The translations under genes were made by a program, and so were the position numbers. DNA of 64,000 bases. It comes from Stomorhina lunata (taxonomy: Eukaryota > Arthropoda > Insecta > Diptera > Rhiniidae). The DNA lies in the NCBI GenBank assembly GCA_933228675.1, contig OW121743.1, forward strand, positions 82,894,759-82,958,758, in the 5' to 3' direction. Within the stretch, counting starts at the first letter, position 1. Each line of letters starts with the position of its first letter. This document shows, piece after piece, positions 35,956 to 49,059 of this stretch. The notes beneath the pieces are model-generated. The model worked only from the letters and a program-made list of their open reading frames with translations. It ran no database searches and was not told the DNA's origin.

Positions 35956-38460
35956 AAACTTTATACCGAAAAAATTTCTATAGGAAAACTTTTTTAACCG
36001 AAAAATTTTTTTTTAACCAAAAAATTTTCTATAGAAAATTTTTTTAACCAAAAAATTTTGTATTGAAAATTTTTTTTAGCTAAAAATTTTCTATAGAAAA
36101 ATTTTTATACCGAAAATTTTTCTATACAAAAATTTTTATACCGAAAAATTTTATATAGAAAAATTTGTATACCGAAAAATTTTCTATAGAAAAATTTTTA
36201 TACCGAAAAATTTTCTATAGAAAAATTTTTATACCGAAAAATTTTCTATAGAAAAATTTAATACCGAAAAATTTTCTATAGAAAAATTATTATACCGAAA
36301 AATTTTTTATAGAAAAATTATTATACCGAAAAATTTTCTATAGAAACATTTTTTTACCGAAAAATTTTCTATAGAAACACTTTTTACAGAAAAATTTTCT
36401 ATAGAAACATTTTCACCGAAAAATTTTCTATAGAAACATTTTTAACCGAAAAATTTTCTATAGAAAAATGTTTATACCGAAAAATTTTCTATAGAAAAAT
36501 TTTTATACCGAAAAATTTTCTATAGAAAAATTTTTATACCGAAAAATTTTCTATAGAAAAATTTTTATACCGAAAAATTTTTTATAGAAAAATTTTTTTA
36601 GCGAAAAATTTTCTATAGAAAATTTTTTTTGCCGACGAATTTTCTGTAGAAAAATTTTTTTAACGAAAAATTTTCTATAGAAAAAATTTTTTACCCAAAA
36701 ATTTTCTATAGAAAAATTTTTTTTGCCGAAAAATTTTCTATAGAAAATTTTTTTTACCGAAAAATTTTCTATAGAAAATTTTTTTTACCGAAAAATTTTC
36801 TATAGAAAAATTTTTTTACCGAAAAATTTTCTATAGAAAAATTTTTTTACCGAAAAATTTTCTATAGAAAAATTTTTTTACCGAAAAATTTTCTATAGAA
36901 AAATTTTTTTATCGAAAAATTTTCTATAGAAAAATTTTTATACCGAAAAATTTTCTATAGAAAAATTTTTATACCGAAAAAGTTTCTATAGAAAAATTTT
37001 TATACCGAAAAATTTTCTATAGAAAAATTTTTATACCGAAAAATTTTCTATAGAAAAAGTTTTATACCGAAAAATTTTCTATATATATATAAATATATAT
37101 TGAAAAATTTTTATACCGAAAATTTTCTATAGAAAAATTTTTATACCGAAAAATTTTCTATAGATAAATTTTTATACCGAAAAATTTTCTATAGATAAAT
37201 TTTTATACCGAAAAATTTTCTATAGAAAAATGTCTATACCGAAAAATTTTCTATAAAAAAATTTCTATACAGAAAAATTTTCTATAGAAATATTTTTATA
37301 CCGAAAAATTTTCTATAGAAAAATTTTTATACCGAAAAATTTTCTATAGAAAAATTTTTATACCGAAAAATTTTCTATAGAAAAATTTTTATACCGAAAA
37401 ATTTTCTATACAAAAATTTTTATACCGAAAAATTTTTTATAGAAAAATTTTTATACCGAAAAATTTTCTATAGAAAAATTTTTATACCGAAAAATTTTCT
37501 ATAGAAAAATTTTTATACCGAAAAATTTTCTATAGATAAATTTTTATACCGAAAAATTTTCTATAGAAAAATTTCTATACCGAAAAATTTTCTATAGAAA
37601 AATTTCTATACAGAAAAATTTTCTATAGAAAAATTTTTATACCGAAAAATTTTCTATAGAAAAATTTTTATACCGAAAAATTTTCTATAGAAAAATTTTT
37701 ATACCGAAAAATTTTCTATAGAAAAATTTTTATACCGAAAAATTTTCTATAGAAAAATTTTTATACCGAAAAATTTTCTATAGAAAAATTTTTATACCGA
37801 AAAATGTTCTATAGAAAAATTTCTATACAGAAAAATTTTCTATAGAAAAATTTGTATACCGAAAAATTTTCTATAGAAAAATTTTTTTACCGAACAATTT
37901 TTTATAGAAAAATTTAAATACCGAAAAATTTTCTTTGGAAAAAATTTTTTACCGAAAAATTTTCCATAGAAAAATTTTTTTAACGAAAAATTTTCTATAG
38001 AAACATTTTTTTACCGAAAAATTTTCTATAGAAAAATTTTTTTACCGAAAAATTTTTTTACCGAAAAATTTTCTATAGAAAAATTTTTTTACCGAAAAAT
38101 TTTCTATAGAAAAATTTTTTTACCGAAAAATTTTCTATAGAAAAATTTTTTTACCTAAAATTTTTAATAGAAAATTAAAAAAAAAAAATATTTATATTTT
38201 TTATAGAAAAATTTTTAAACCGAACAATTTTCGATAGAAAAATTTTTTAAAAGTACCTTTTGTAAAAAAGTACCTTGTGTATAGAAAAAACATTTGATAA
38301 AAATTTTTTACCTAAAATTTTTAATAAAAAAATTAAAAAAATATATATATATATTTTATAGAAAAATTTTTATACCGAACAATTTTCGATAGAAAAATTT
38401 TTTACCGAAAAATTTTTTAGAAGTACCTTTTGTAAAAAAGTACCTTGTGTATAGAAAAAA
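35955..38460 (-). repeat. 31-bp satellite, TATACCGAAAAATTTTCTATAG type (reverse)
   Basis: About 75 units, very uniform at 36440-36600 and 36930-37850. It is the reverse complement of the CGGTATAAAAATTTTTC subfamily. A (TA)n interruption lies at about 37083. The right end is a tandem duplication of about 155 bp (38150-38305 and 38305-38475), each copy containing AAAAGTACCTTTTGTAAAA. Confidence 0.92.
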
Positions 38461-38474
38461 CATTTGATAAAAAT

Positions 38475-39190
38475 TTAAAGTGTTTTTAATAAACGAAAGT
38501 TATTTTTTAAATAACTCCTTATTATCTCTGTCCTCATACACATCAATTGAATGCCAGCCATTTTAAGATGAGATATTTTTTTTGAAAAATACAACAACTT
38601 TAGAAAAAACAAGTTGAAAATAAAATACATTTATTCTCATACATACAAAGTGGTTAAACGCAAGTACTTAATCCCCAAACGTTGTTGCTTCTAGTTTGAC
38701 CGCAAATTCTACAAAAAAAAAATTATATATCACTGATACTCACTATACAATAAACACTATTTACATCAGACACTTACAAATACATATGGACAAACACATA
38801 CATACTTGAATATATATCCTGGCAAACTAACACTTATATAGAAATATATTGAGAGAAATAGTTTAGAAATCTCTGTTGAAGGCGGAAAAAGGGGTAGAAG
38901 GAGGTGAAGGGCTTGAAGTTTTGTTCACATTTAAACATGCATTAGATTTAACAACAGCATTTAACAATTTTTAGATTTTTTTGCTTCTGTGGAACACATT
39001 GAAATCCTTTTTATCTTTTTGTTGTAGTTTCGCTTTAGGTTTTCATTTTTATTTTTTTTTTTTGCAGTAGCATTAGCTCTTCCTTATTTGCCGTTTCGCT
39101 GTGAAAATAAATGTTAGAAGCTATAAAGAGAAAGTGTGGTAAATGTTGGCGATGCATGTTGTCTTACTTGGGCTTTATATGTGTTGAAAT
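38475..39190. other. Spacer between inverted satellite blocks
   Basis: About 700 bases of single-copy DNA between a reverse array (35955-38460) and a forward array (39225-41165) of the same subfamily. No gene is recognised. Confidence 0.5.
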
Positions 39191-39194
39191 AGTG

Positions 39195-41228
39195 CACAGT
39201 GGGGTAGAAACTTGTTTCAAAAACGAAAAATTTTTCTAAAGAAAATTTTTGGGTATAAAATTTTTTCGATATAAACATAAAATATAAAAAATATTTCTAT
39301 AAAAAAATTTTCGTCACAAAAATTTTTCTATAGAAAATTTTTCGGTATAAAAATTTTTCGGTATAAAAATTTTTCTATAGAAAATTTTTCGGTATAAAAA
39401 TTTTTCTATAGAAAATTTTTCGGTATAGAAATTTTTCTATACAAAATTTTTCGGTATAAAAATTTTTCTATAGAAAATTTTTCGGTATAAAAATTTTTCT
39501 ATAGAATATTTTTCGGTATAAAAATTTTTCTATAGAAAATTTTTCGGTATAAAAATTTTTCTATAGAAAATTTTTCGGTATAAAAATTTTTCTATAGAAA
39601 ATTTTTCGGTATAAAAATTTTTCTATAGAAAATTTTTCGGTATAAAAATTTTTCTATAGAAAATTTTTCGGTATAAAAATTTTTCTATAGAAAATTTTTC
39701 GGTATAAAAATTTTTCTATAGAAAATTTTTCGGTATAAAAATTTTTCTATAGAAAATTTTTCGGTATAAAAATTTTTCTATAGAAAATTTTTCGGTATAA
39801 AAATTTTTCTATAGAAAATTTTTCGGTATAAAAATTTTTCTATAGAAAATTTTTCGGTATAAAAATTTTTCTATAGAAAATTTTTCGGTATAAAAATTTT
39901 TCTATAGAATATTTTTCGGTATAAAAATTTTTCTATAGAAAATTTTTCGGTATAAAAATTTTTCTATAGAAAATTTTTCGGTATAAAAATTTTTCTATAG
40001 AAAATTTTTCGGTATAAAAATTTTTCTATAGAAAATTTTTCGGTATAAAAATTTTTCTATAGAAAATTTTTCGGTATAAAAATTTTTCTATAGAAAATTT
40101 TTCGGTATAAAAATTTTTCTATAGAAAATTTTTCGGTATAAAAATTTTTCTATAGAAAATTTTTCGGTATAAAAATTTTTCTATAGAAAATTTTTCGGTA
40201 TAAAAATTTTTCTATAGAAAATTTTTCGGTATAAAAATTTTTCTATAGAAAATTTTTCGGTATAAAAATGTTTCTATAGAAAATTTTTCGGCATAAAAAT
40301 TTTTCTATAGAAAATTTTTCGGTATAAAAATTTTTCTATAGAAAATTTTTCGGTATAAATATTTTTCTATAGAAAATTTTTCGGTATAAAAATTTTTCTA
40401 TAGAAAATTTTTCGGTATAAAAATTTTTCTATAGAAAATTTTTCGGTATAAAAATTTTTCTATAGAAAATTTTTCGGTATAAAAATTTTTCTATAGAAAA
40501 TTTTTCGGTATTAAAATTTTTCTATAGAAAATTTCTCGGTATAAAATTTTTTCTATAGAAAATTTTTCGGTATAAAAATTTTTCTATAGAAAATTTTTCG
40601 GTATAAACATTTTTCTATAGAAAATTTTTCGGTATAAACATTTTTCTATAGAAAATTTTTCGGTATAAATATTTTTCTATAGAAAATTTTTCGGTATAAA
40701 AATTTTTCTATACAAAATTTTTCGGTATAAATATTTTTGGTATAAAAATTTTTCTATAGAAAGTTTTTCGGGATAAAAATTTTTCTATAGAAAATTTTTC
40801 GGTTTTCTACAGAAAATTTTTCGGTATAAACATTTTTCTATAGAAAATTTTTCGGTATAAAACTTTTTTGCAGAAAATTTTTTCGGTATAAAATTTGTTA
40901 ACAGAAAATTTTTTGGTTTTAAAAATTTGTCTATAGAAATTTTTTCGGAATAAAAATGTTTCTATAGAAAATTTTTCCATATAAAATTTTCTCCATTGGA
41001 CATTTCTCGGTATGAAACTTTATTTAAAGAAAATTTTTTGGTATAAAAATTTTTCTAAAGAAAATTTTTCGATATAAGAATTTTTCTAGTGTAAATTTTT
41101 CGGTATAACATTTTTTTTAGAAAATTTTTTGGTTTAAAAATTTTTCTACAGAAAATTTTTTCTAAAACCAAAAAATGTTCTTTATTTTATAATAACTTTA
41201 AAATGTGTATATGAAACACCCCACTGTG
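39195..41228. mobile_element. Candidate DNA transposon with CACAGTGGGGT inverted ends, filled by satellite
   Basis: CACAGTGGGGT starts at 39195 and its exact reverse complement ends at 41228. The 2.0-kb interior is almost entirely satellite. CACAGTG-type termini are known for Transib elements (the relatives of RAG recombinase). I see no matching 5-bp or 8-bp target duplication (flanks TAGTG and CCGTT) and no transposase. This may therefore be a non-autonomous element, a degraded one, or a chance pair of motifs. Confidence 0.4.
39225..41165 (+). repeat. 31-bp satellite, TTCGGTATAAAAATTTTTCTATAG type, highly homogeneous
   Basis: About 62 units; from 39340 to 40720 they are close to identical with an exact 31-bp period. 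The ends decay. It is the most homogenised array in the window, implying recent amplification or gene-conversion-like homogenisation. Confidence 0.95.
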
Positions 41229-41915
41229 CCGTTTAACTCCCGTTCAATGTTTGCCAGCTTCAACCATCCAATGTTAGACTAAAACTACAACAAAAAGTCC
41301 TAGCGAAAAAAAAAGAAATCCTTTTGTTTTATTTTTCTAGTTAAGCTTTGCTCTTTTGTCATAGATTATTTTAGACAATAGCGTCAAAATGAAAACGGAT
41401 GAGAAAATGAATTATACGCTTTAGCAATTTATGAACTAAACGATTACGAAACCAAAGACTAACACACACAAACTTACATAGACACTAAAACTTACATATA
41501 CAGACTCATTTAAGCTCAACTACAACTAAACTCAATGGTGTCCTTTATTCGCAAAACAAATATTAAGGAATTGAAAAAGTACATTGAATTTATTGAGGGT
41601 CCTGGTAGTTTTGTTGTTGGACAATAAAAGCTCAAAGTAATTTAGTATTTTATACTTTTTTGTTATCCTTTGTCTCTAATTTTTGGAATTGTTTTGCTTC
41701 TATTTTCATTTGAATGGATTCTATTCATGGGAAGTGGTAAATTTTTGCTTTAATGTAATTTCTTTGTAATTTTTGTTAATTGTTGTCTTAACACATGTTT
41801 TTAGGGGGGAGGTAAGCGATAATGATAAAGTTTTAATGAAGTCTTAAATTATAGTTATTTGTTAATGATAAAGGAACAAAGAGTTAATGTTAAATTTTTC
41901 GTTTTTGAAACCAAA
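41229..41915. other. Single-copy spacer
   Basis: No supported feature in about 690 bases. Confidence 0.5.
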
Positions 41916-42425
41916 CCTTTTAAAACGAAATATTAGAAAATTTTTTATGGAAAATTATTTTTAAGACGACGAATTTCTAATAGAAAATTAGTTCTAAGAC
42001 GAAAAATTTCTAATAGAAAATTATTTCTGAGACGAATAATTTTCTATAGAAATTTTTTTCTAAAGGAAAAATTTAGAAAATCCGTTTATAAACGAAAAAT
42101 TTAGTATAGAAATTTTTTCGGTATAAAATTTTTTCCATATATTTTTTTTTATAGAAAATTTATCGGTATAAAAATTTTTGTATAGAAAATTTTTCGTTAT
42201 AAAAATTTTTCTATAGAAAATTTTTCGTTATAAAAATTTTTCTATAGAAAATTTTTCGTTATAAAAATTTTTCTATAGAAAATTTTTCGTTACAAAAATT
42301 TTTCTATAAAAAATTGTTCGTTTTAAAAATTTTCTATAGAAAATTTTTCGTTTTAAAAATGTTTCTATAGAAAATTTTTCGTTTTAAAAATTTCTCTATA
42401 GAAAATTTTTCGGTATGAAATTTTT
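41915..42425 (+). repeat. 31-bp satellite, small block (CGTTATAAAAATTTTTC variant)
   Basis: About 16 units with a CGTTATAAAAA variant. The left part has AAGACGAAAAATTT variants like those at the right end of the 28835-31690 block. Confidence 0.85.
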
Positions 42426-42429
42426 ACGC

Positions 42430-43256
42430 ATTTTGGTTAACAAAAAATGTGATTATTTTTTTGTGAAACTTCTTAACTTTATGTAATTTATTCTATAACA
42501 AATTAAGTATTTTCTTAAAGAAAATATCTACGTCAAACATTATCAATTAAAAACCATACAATTAAAATATTCCCCAAAATTTCTAGAGAATAACACCAAA
42601 AAAAATATTTAGCTTCCTCTTCAAAACTTTAAGAACTTAATTTTTCCATATTTAAAAACAACAAATTATTTCTATCAAAAGTTATTTCTTGGCTTCAAAC
42701 TTCTCTTGCAACCACTTCAAACCGGCACACACACACGCAACCTTTAACATTAGCCACCTTCACACTCAAGCCAATAAGTTTAATTTAAGTTTAAATTCAA
42801 CACTAGAAATTTTCAGGTGTTTGACTTAAATAAGTAAAAAACAAAGAACTTGAGAAAAAAATTTAAATATCAAAAAAAGCTTTCAAAAACTTAGCGAATG
42901 TGTGAATGTATATAAGTGTTTACGAGTACACACCTACATTTATGCAACAGAAGTCAGACTTAAAAGCCCACATTTGAAAACTTGACAAATGTAAACTTAA
43001 CTTAACTTTAAATAAACTTTAGAGGATGGGAGAAAACAAACTCTTATACTATAAAAAAAACTTTTAACAGCTACAACAACAACAATGATCTTTGAAGATA
43101 GAGACTTAACAACTTTTGAGAAGAGTAAAAGTTGCACTAAAACACCTGTCGTTTGTTTGAAAAAAAATCTTACTTTTACGGATAGGCAGACAGACCGACA
43201 TAAATTTCTAGTTCAATGTCAATCTTAACCTAGAAAGACAAAAGCTGTTAATGGTG
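42430..43256. other. Single-copy spacer
   Basis: About 830 bases, AT-rich, with no gene recognised. Confidence 0.45.
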
Positions 43257-45879
43257 CACAATGGGATAAAATTAAACACCAGATGTTAATAATATAAATT
43301 AATTTATGCTTATTTTTTTAGTGATTAAAAGCAAAATACAAATTTTCTTGATTTTAAACAGCTATAACTTTGTTCAAATGGAAACGTTTATAACAAGTTA
43401 TATATCATATTAAAGGCTTAAGTCACTGCTTTAGTACAGTATATAATTTAACTGCATATAACTGCAAATTAAGATTTTTATATTGTAATTAAAATTTTAA
43501 AAAATCAGCTTAGAATGAAAACATTGACCATTTTCTGAACTAAACAGGCAAAAATTTGATTGGGTCTTCAAAAAAATTATATATTTTAGGTGTTCAACAG
43601 TTAACCAGTCTTTGTCATATATTTAAAACCAAGCAAATGTTATTTTCATCAATAGCTTAAAAATTTTTTGTAAAGCTTTTTAATTTTGGTAGACATGTTA
43701 TACATCAATAGAAAGAAAATTTTATATACTTTTAAGTGCGGCAAAACATTTTTCACAATTAAGAAATTGGTTTAAGACTTTTGTCAAAAAAGTGAAAAAA
43801 CAATAAATTTACATAACTTTTGAATATCACTTTTTAATTTTTTGCAAAAATCTCTAAAACTAAACAAGTTATTAGAATGATATATCAGAAATTAAGAAAT
43901 ATTAATTTCATAATGAGTACTGAAATTTTAGTGAACATTTTTGAATAAATTATGAAATTTGCAATAAATTCATGAAATTTTTAAGATTACTTTGTAACTT
44001 TTTCGCAAAAATCTCTAAAACTGAACAAGGTATTATGACCATTTTTGGACACGATATAGACTAATATCTTAAAAATTCAGAAATATAAATTTTATAACGG
44101 GTTATGAAATTTTAATTAACATTTTTCAACACGACTACGTTTTCGAAAATGTTAGATTTTTTTTTAAAGCTGGTCGTGTGACCCTATTTATGGCCGTGCC
44201 TTATCAGATTCTTGCGCAGACTTTACGAACATTACATTTAATATAATTTCGATTAAAAAAAGTTTTGAAATCCATAAACAATATTTTTTACAGACACAAA
44301 CAACTCAAGTTTTGTCCCAAAATTTCTGATTTTATATAATCTCTTAATATTACTTTGTAATTTGTTCGCAAAAATCTCTAAAACTAAACAAGATATTATA
44401 GCTATTTTTGGACACAGTATAAACGAATACCTAGGAAATTCAGAAATATAAATTTCAGAACGATTTCTGAAATTTTAATTAACATTTTCCAATACAGAAG
44501 AGTACGCTTTTCGAAAATTTGAGTTTTTTTAGAAAAATGGGCCGTGTGACCGTATTAATTGCCGGACTCTGTCGGATTTTTGCACAGACCTTACGAACTT
44601 TATACTTAATATTTATACCCTTCACCACCATAGGTGGAAAGGGTATTATAAGTTTGTGCTGAGTCGATTTAGCGATGTCCGTCCGTCTGGCTGGCTGGCT
44701 GGACCCCCATGTAAACCTTGTAATCAAACTACAGGTCGTAATTCTAAAGATAATTTGATGAAATTTGGTACAGATCATTTTTTTGATAATGGGACCATGG
44801 CTATTGAAATTGGTCAAAATCGGTCCATTATTTATGGTACCTCCCATAGGTCCCACTTCCCGGAATTGATATATTGGCCACAAATATCAATATTTTTTCA
44901 TGAAATTTAAAACATATAATTCCTATGCAAACCTAAATCACTGTACCAAATTTTGTCTCGGTCCACATTTGACCATAGCTCCCATACATAATTTTGTTTA
45001 TTTTTGCGTACATAATTTTTATAACAACTGTAATCAATTTGCTAAATTTCGAGATAATCGGTCCACATTTGACCCTAGCTCTCATATAAGCCCAAATGAT
45101 GGAAACAGCTTAAATATATAAGTTTTGAAAAAATGTTTGTATGATGGCAAAAGTTGGCAAATATTTGTCTTTATACAGGAAAAATAACACCTTTGACCTT
45201 AGTGGTGAAGGGTATCGTTTGGTCAGGCTTGACCGACTATAGCGCTTTCTTACTTGTTTTTAATAAATTCATAATCAAAGTATTTTACAGTTACAAAAAT
45301 CTCAAATTTTTTCCAAAAATTTATGATTTTCGACCACCGCTGGTTATAGGGTGCATGTTCAAAATTATTTAAAATATAGTTAACAAGCACTTTAAAGCCT
45401 AGTCGTTTAGAAAATGTTAAAAAAAAATTAGTTTTTAAAAGAAATGTTTGCAAAAATATAGAAAAAGTAAAGTTATCTTTTTTTGAATAAAATGTAATTT
45501 TTTAAGCTTTTTTCGGTACACAAACTTTGAAGAATTTTTATGGGTTATAAACTTAACATAATTTAAACTTCTTTTCTTCTAATTTATTTAAAAATGTATC
45601 AGCAATCTCACAGTATTGTTTAAAAAATTGTCCTTCTAAGCACAAAAGATTTATAAGGCAAAAAAGGCCAGAAGTCTTGAAAAAAAAATGCAAGTCAAAT
45701 ATCTCTTAAACTGTATAAAATAGTGTAGTACAATAAATATATTTTTTCTAAATATTTTTAAGAAATTTTCAAAAATGTAAAAATCTTTTGGATCGGACTA
45801 AATTGGCGAAAGTTATACGCGCCCAAAGTTTTTATGTACCCGAGGTGGGAAAATTTGCTCCACTGTAGATCCCACTGTG
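43257..45879. mobile_element. Candidate old DNA transposon with CACARTGGGAT ends
   Basis: CACAATGGGAT at 43257-43267 is matched by the inverted ATCCCACTGTG at 45869-45879 (one mismatch). Repeated internal motifs include AAAATCTCTAAAACT and ACAAGATATTA (about 43848, 44010, 44370), so the interior is itself built from diverged direct repeats of about 170-360 bp. A (GTCY)-type element is nested at 44610-45260. A block containing AGCTATAACTTTGTT lies at 43362, and a diverged copy lies at 46006, outside the proposed right end. That weakens the boundary assignment. Confidence 0.35.
44610..45262 (+). mobile_element. (GTCY)-type interspersed element, mini-me/Helentron-like
   Basis: It begins with the hairpin TATACCCTTCACC...GGTGGAAAGGGTAT, followed by TATAAGTTTGTGCTGAG and GTCGATTTAGCGATGTCC, then GTCCGTCTGGCTGGCTGG. 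The body contains AATCGGTCCA-type blocks. It ends near 45250 with GTGGTGAAGGGTATC, the small hairpin GGTCA-GGCT-TGACC and ACTATAGCGCTTTCTTAC, similar to termini of dipteran rolling-circle-derived repeats. Related copies lie at 1500-2782 (minus), 55891-56290, 61160-61530 and 63808 to the window end. The short frames within it on both strands are not genes. Confidence 0.6.
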
Positions 45880-47040
45880 CTACAGATAGATTCGCCCTTA
45901 AACATTGTTCCAAAAGCCTAATATCTTTTCTACTGATGTTCTGAATTCCATCAAAATCGGTACAGTAGTTTATAAAAAACAAAAACTTTTTGAAAAAACA
46001 ATTTAAAAAAGCTATAACTTTGTTTGAACTAAAATGTATAAAATAAAGTATATCTTAAATTAAAGGCCAAAATCTAAGCTCTAAGTTGGTATATAACTTA
46101 CTGCATATAAATGCATATTTATCAACAAATGAAAAAAAGAGATACACTACTTTATTTCAAACAAAATTTTAATAAATTTAAAATTAAACATATCACAATA
46201 GCTTTTAAGAAGCTAATGAACTTTCCTATTATTCATATATTATTTTTTATGATTCTTTAAGAATCGTGCATAAACTTCAAAACTTAACTAATTACTTAAT
46301 TTTTTTTTTTATTATCGCTACTTATTTGATCTTCAAAACATCAATTTCATTCATAGACATTCGCTTAAGCCGTACGTTAAGGTTAAAAGTTAAAACAGCC
46401 AACAAAATTTAACTGCAATAAAGACATTAAGTCTAGTCCAAACTATAAAAAACATAAAGTAATCTCCTACTTTTGGCAACCGTATTTTCAAAAAAAAAAA
46501 AAAATACATTAATTATAATATCACTAATGGCAAAAAAATTATCAATAAATTAACATAGATATCGAATATAAACATTTTAATAACAATTAATAAATTCAAA
46601 ATATATAAATAAATCTTATATAAAATAAAAGATTATCAACAAATTTGAAATAAGGAAGTAAAACCAGATGTTAACAGATTTTGTTAGAAAAAAAAAACAA
46701 AATTAAATGATTCATGCAAATCATATACATAATTAAAAATCTGATATTCATCTTCTTTTATTTACCAACGGAATAAGCTTAAATAATGTCGACAGTTGTC
46801 TTGTAGTCCCCTAACCTGATAAATTATTTTCTAATTTAAAGTTTGCATTTACGATTTCTGAATTAATAATAATAATTAAAATATTTTACTTACATATAAA
46901 AATTGTTGGTAATACCAGACTACAACTAGATATTGACTAGACTATATGTAGACTTATAGTCGATAGAGATTTTGACAGAAAAAGAGTGAAAGTGGTTGGT
47001 TCTTATAATATCGTTACCTGAAATTCAAAATGGAGTAAGT
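45880..47040. other. Spacer with diverged transposon fragment
   Basis: 45990-46130 resembles 43346-43480 (AGCTATAACTTTGTT, then TAAAGGC and a TGCATATAA block). The rest to 47040 is ordinary AT-rich DNA. Confidence 0.4.
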
Positions 47041-47457
<417 letters not shown>

Positions 47458-48000
47458 TGAAATCATGATAACGGGTTTAGCTAATTTTTCGAAATTTTTA
47501 GCTAATTTTTCAAAATTTTGTTTTTGAGTCATGCCACCTTTTCATAGACCGAATCACATATTAAGATTGCATCTACGAAATTAGATAGCTATCAATTATT
47601 TTTAGCCCAGACTTTATACTCCACAACTTATTAATTAGCTGTATCTGAAACCCAAATAAACTAATTAAATTTTAATGTTTCAATATAACTTTAATGATTT
47701 TCAATTGAAGGTCTAAAAACTTTTATAAAATTCAAGTGCTTAATATGATTAAATCGAAATTTGATAAATATCAATAAAATTTAAAGAGAACTTGTAAAAT
47801 AAGGTAATTTAATAAATAAACTTAAATTTAAGCAAATATTACTCACACAAAAAACTTTTGATTAATTGTTAGAATTCCATTGAGCTATAAAAGTAGAGCT
47901 ACTTTGCTAATCAAACTATTAAAAAAATCGCGTGAACAGATATCAGAAATTAAAAAGTTGTACAATAGAACATTACTTTGACGAACTTTTTTTAAATTGT
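47458..48000. other. Single-copy spacer
   Basis: No supported gene or repeat. Confidence 0.45.
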
Positions 48001-48004
48001 CACG

Positions 48005-48250
48005 TCATAGTATGATAGTAACTAAGAGTCCGATCATAATTTGATCATAGTCTAATCATGGTCTGGCCATAGTCTGATTATATTCTACTTATAGTCTAAT
48101 TTAAATATAACAGTAGTCTGGTCATAGTCTGATAAAAAACTTATCATAGTCTGATCATAGTCTTGCTAAAGACTGCTCAAGGTCTGATCGTAATCTAATT
48201 ATAGTCTTGTCAAAGTCTAGTTCAAGAAGAGTTATAGTTCAACAATAGTT
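48005..48250 (+). repeat. Degenerate short tandem repeat, CATAGTCTGAT type
   Basis: About 16 imperfect copies of an 11-16 base motif (ATAGTCTGATC, ATAGTCTAATC, GGTCTGGCCATAGTCTG). Outlying copies lie near 48420-48470. It is decayed, with no coding frame. Confidence 0.7.
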
Positions 48251-49055
48251 CTTAACTTTATGTATTAATTCGGGAACATAAGACTACAATGAATTTAAAT
48301 TAATCTCAAAATTTAGAAAAAAAATCAAATCAAAACATAGTACGGTAACACAATTTGGTGAATTTTGGGTAACTTCGGATTGGTTTGGGTACTTTAGTTT
48401 TTGTATGAAAACACTACTGTAGTCCGGTCATAGTCTGATCAGCTTATGGTCATATACTGATCCTTATCTAAATGTCACTGCTTAATTACAGTATTCTCCT
48501 ATTCTCTACATGCCAACGCACAGTGGTTTACCAACGCTTTTGGTAAAAATTATGAACTTTTGAACGACTTTAGATATTTCAAAACCTTCAAAAAAAGTAA
48601 AGCACTTAAACAAACTTTACTCGGCACCAATCTCCTGATCTTTCCCGATCCAGTGAAACTAAACACGTATATAAAGCTTTAGACTTAGTCTTTAAAAACT
48701 CTGGAAACTTTGACCCATGAAGCATACTACTGAACGTATCTCTCGGTAGTAAAGTAGTCTCTACAGTGGACCAAAGTTGCGCACCTCAGGTATGTAAAAT
48801 ATTTGGGTCCGTATAACTTTCGCCAATTTGGTCCGATGGGAAAGATTTTTACATTTTCGAAAACATATAATTTTTGTTCGACTAAAGATTTCATACCTAG
48901 TCTTTTTTTGTATGTACATTAATTATAAACACGGGTCGGCGCAAAGAGAACAGAACAAAAAAATAGCCGGCAGATTTGCCGTTTTTTTATACTTTTAACT
49001 AAAACAGTTATTTTTTTTTAATGTGTAGTTCTAATTATATATATATTTTTTTCAA
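48250..49055. other. Spacer with a transposon-end fragment
   Basis: 48765-48875 is a diverged reverse-complement match to 45770-45870: shared AAATTGGCGAAAGTTATAC, GTAAAAATC and a TCCACTGTAG end. It is therefore a fragment of the same interspersed family. Otherwise no feature is seen. Confidence 0.5.
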
Positions 49056-49059
49056 TATT

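Noticed and set aside
44479..44910. Overlapping frames of 134 (minus) and 84 (plus) codons
   Set aside because: They lie in a non-coding (GTCY)-type element. Other copies do not conserve the frames.
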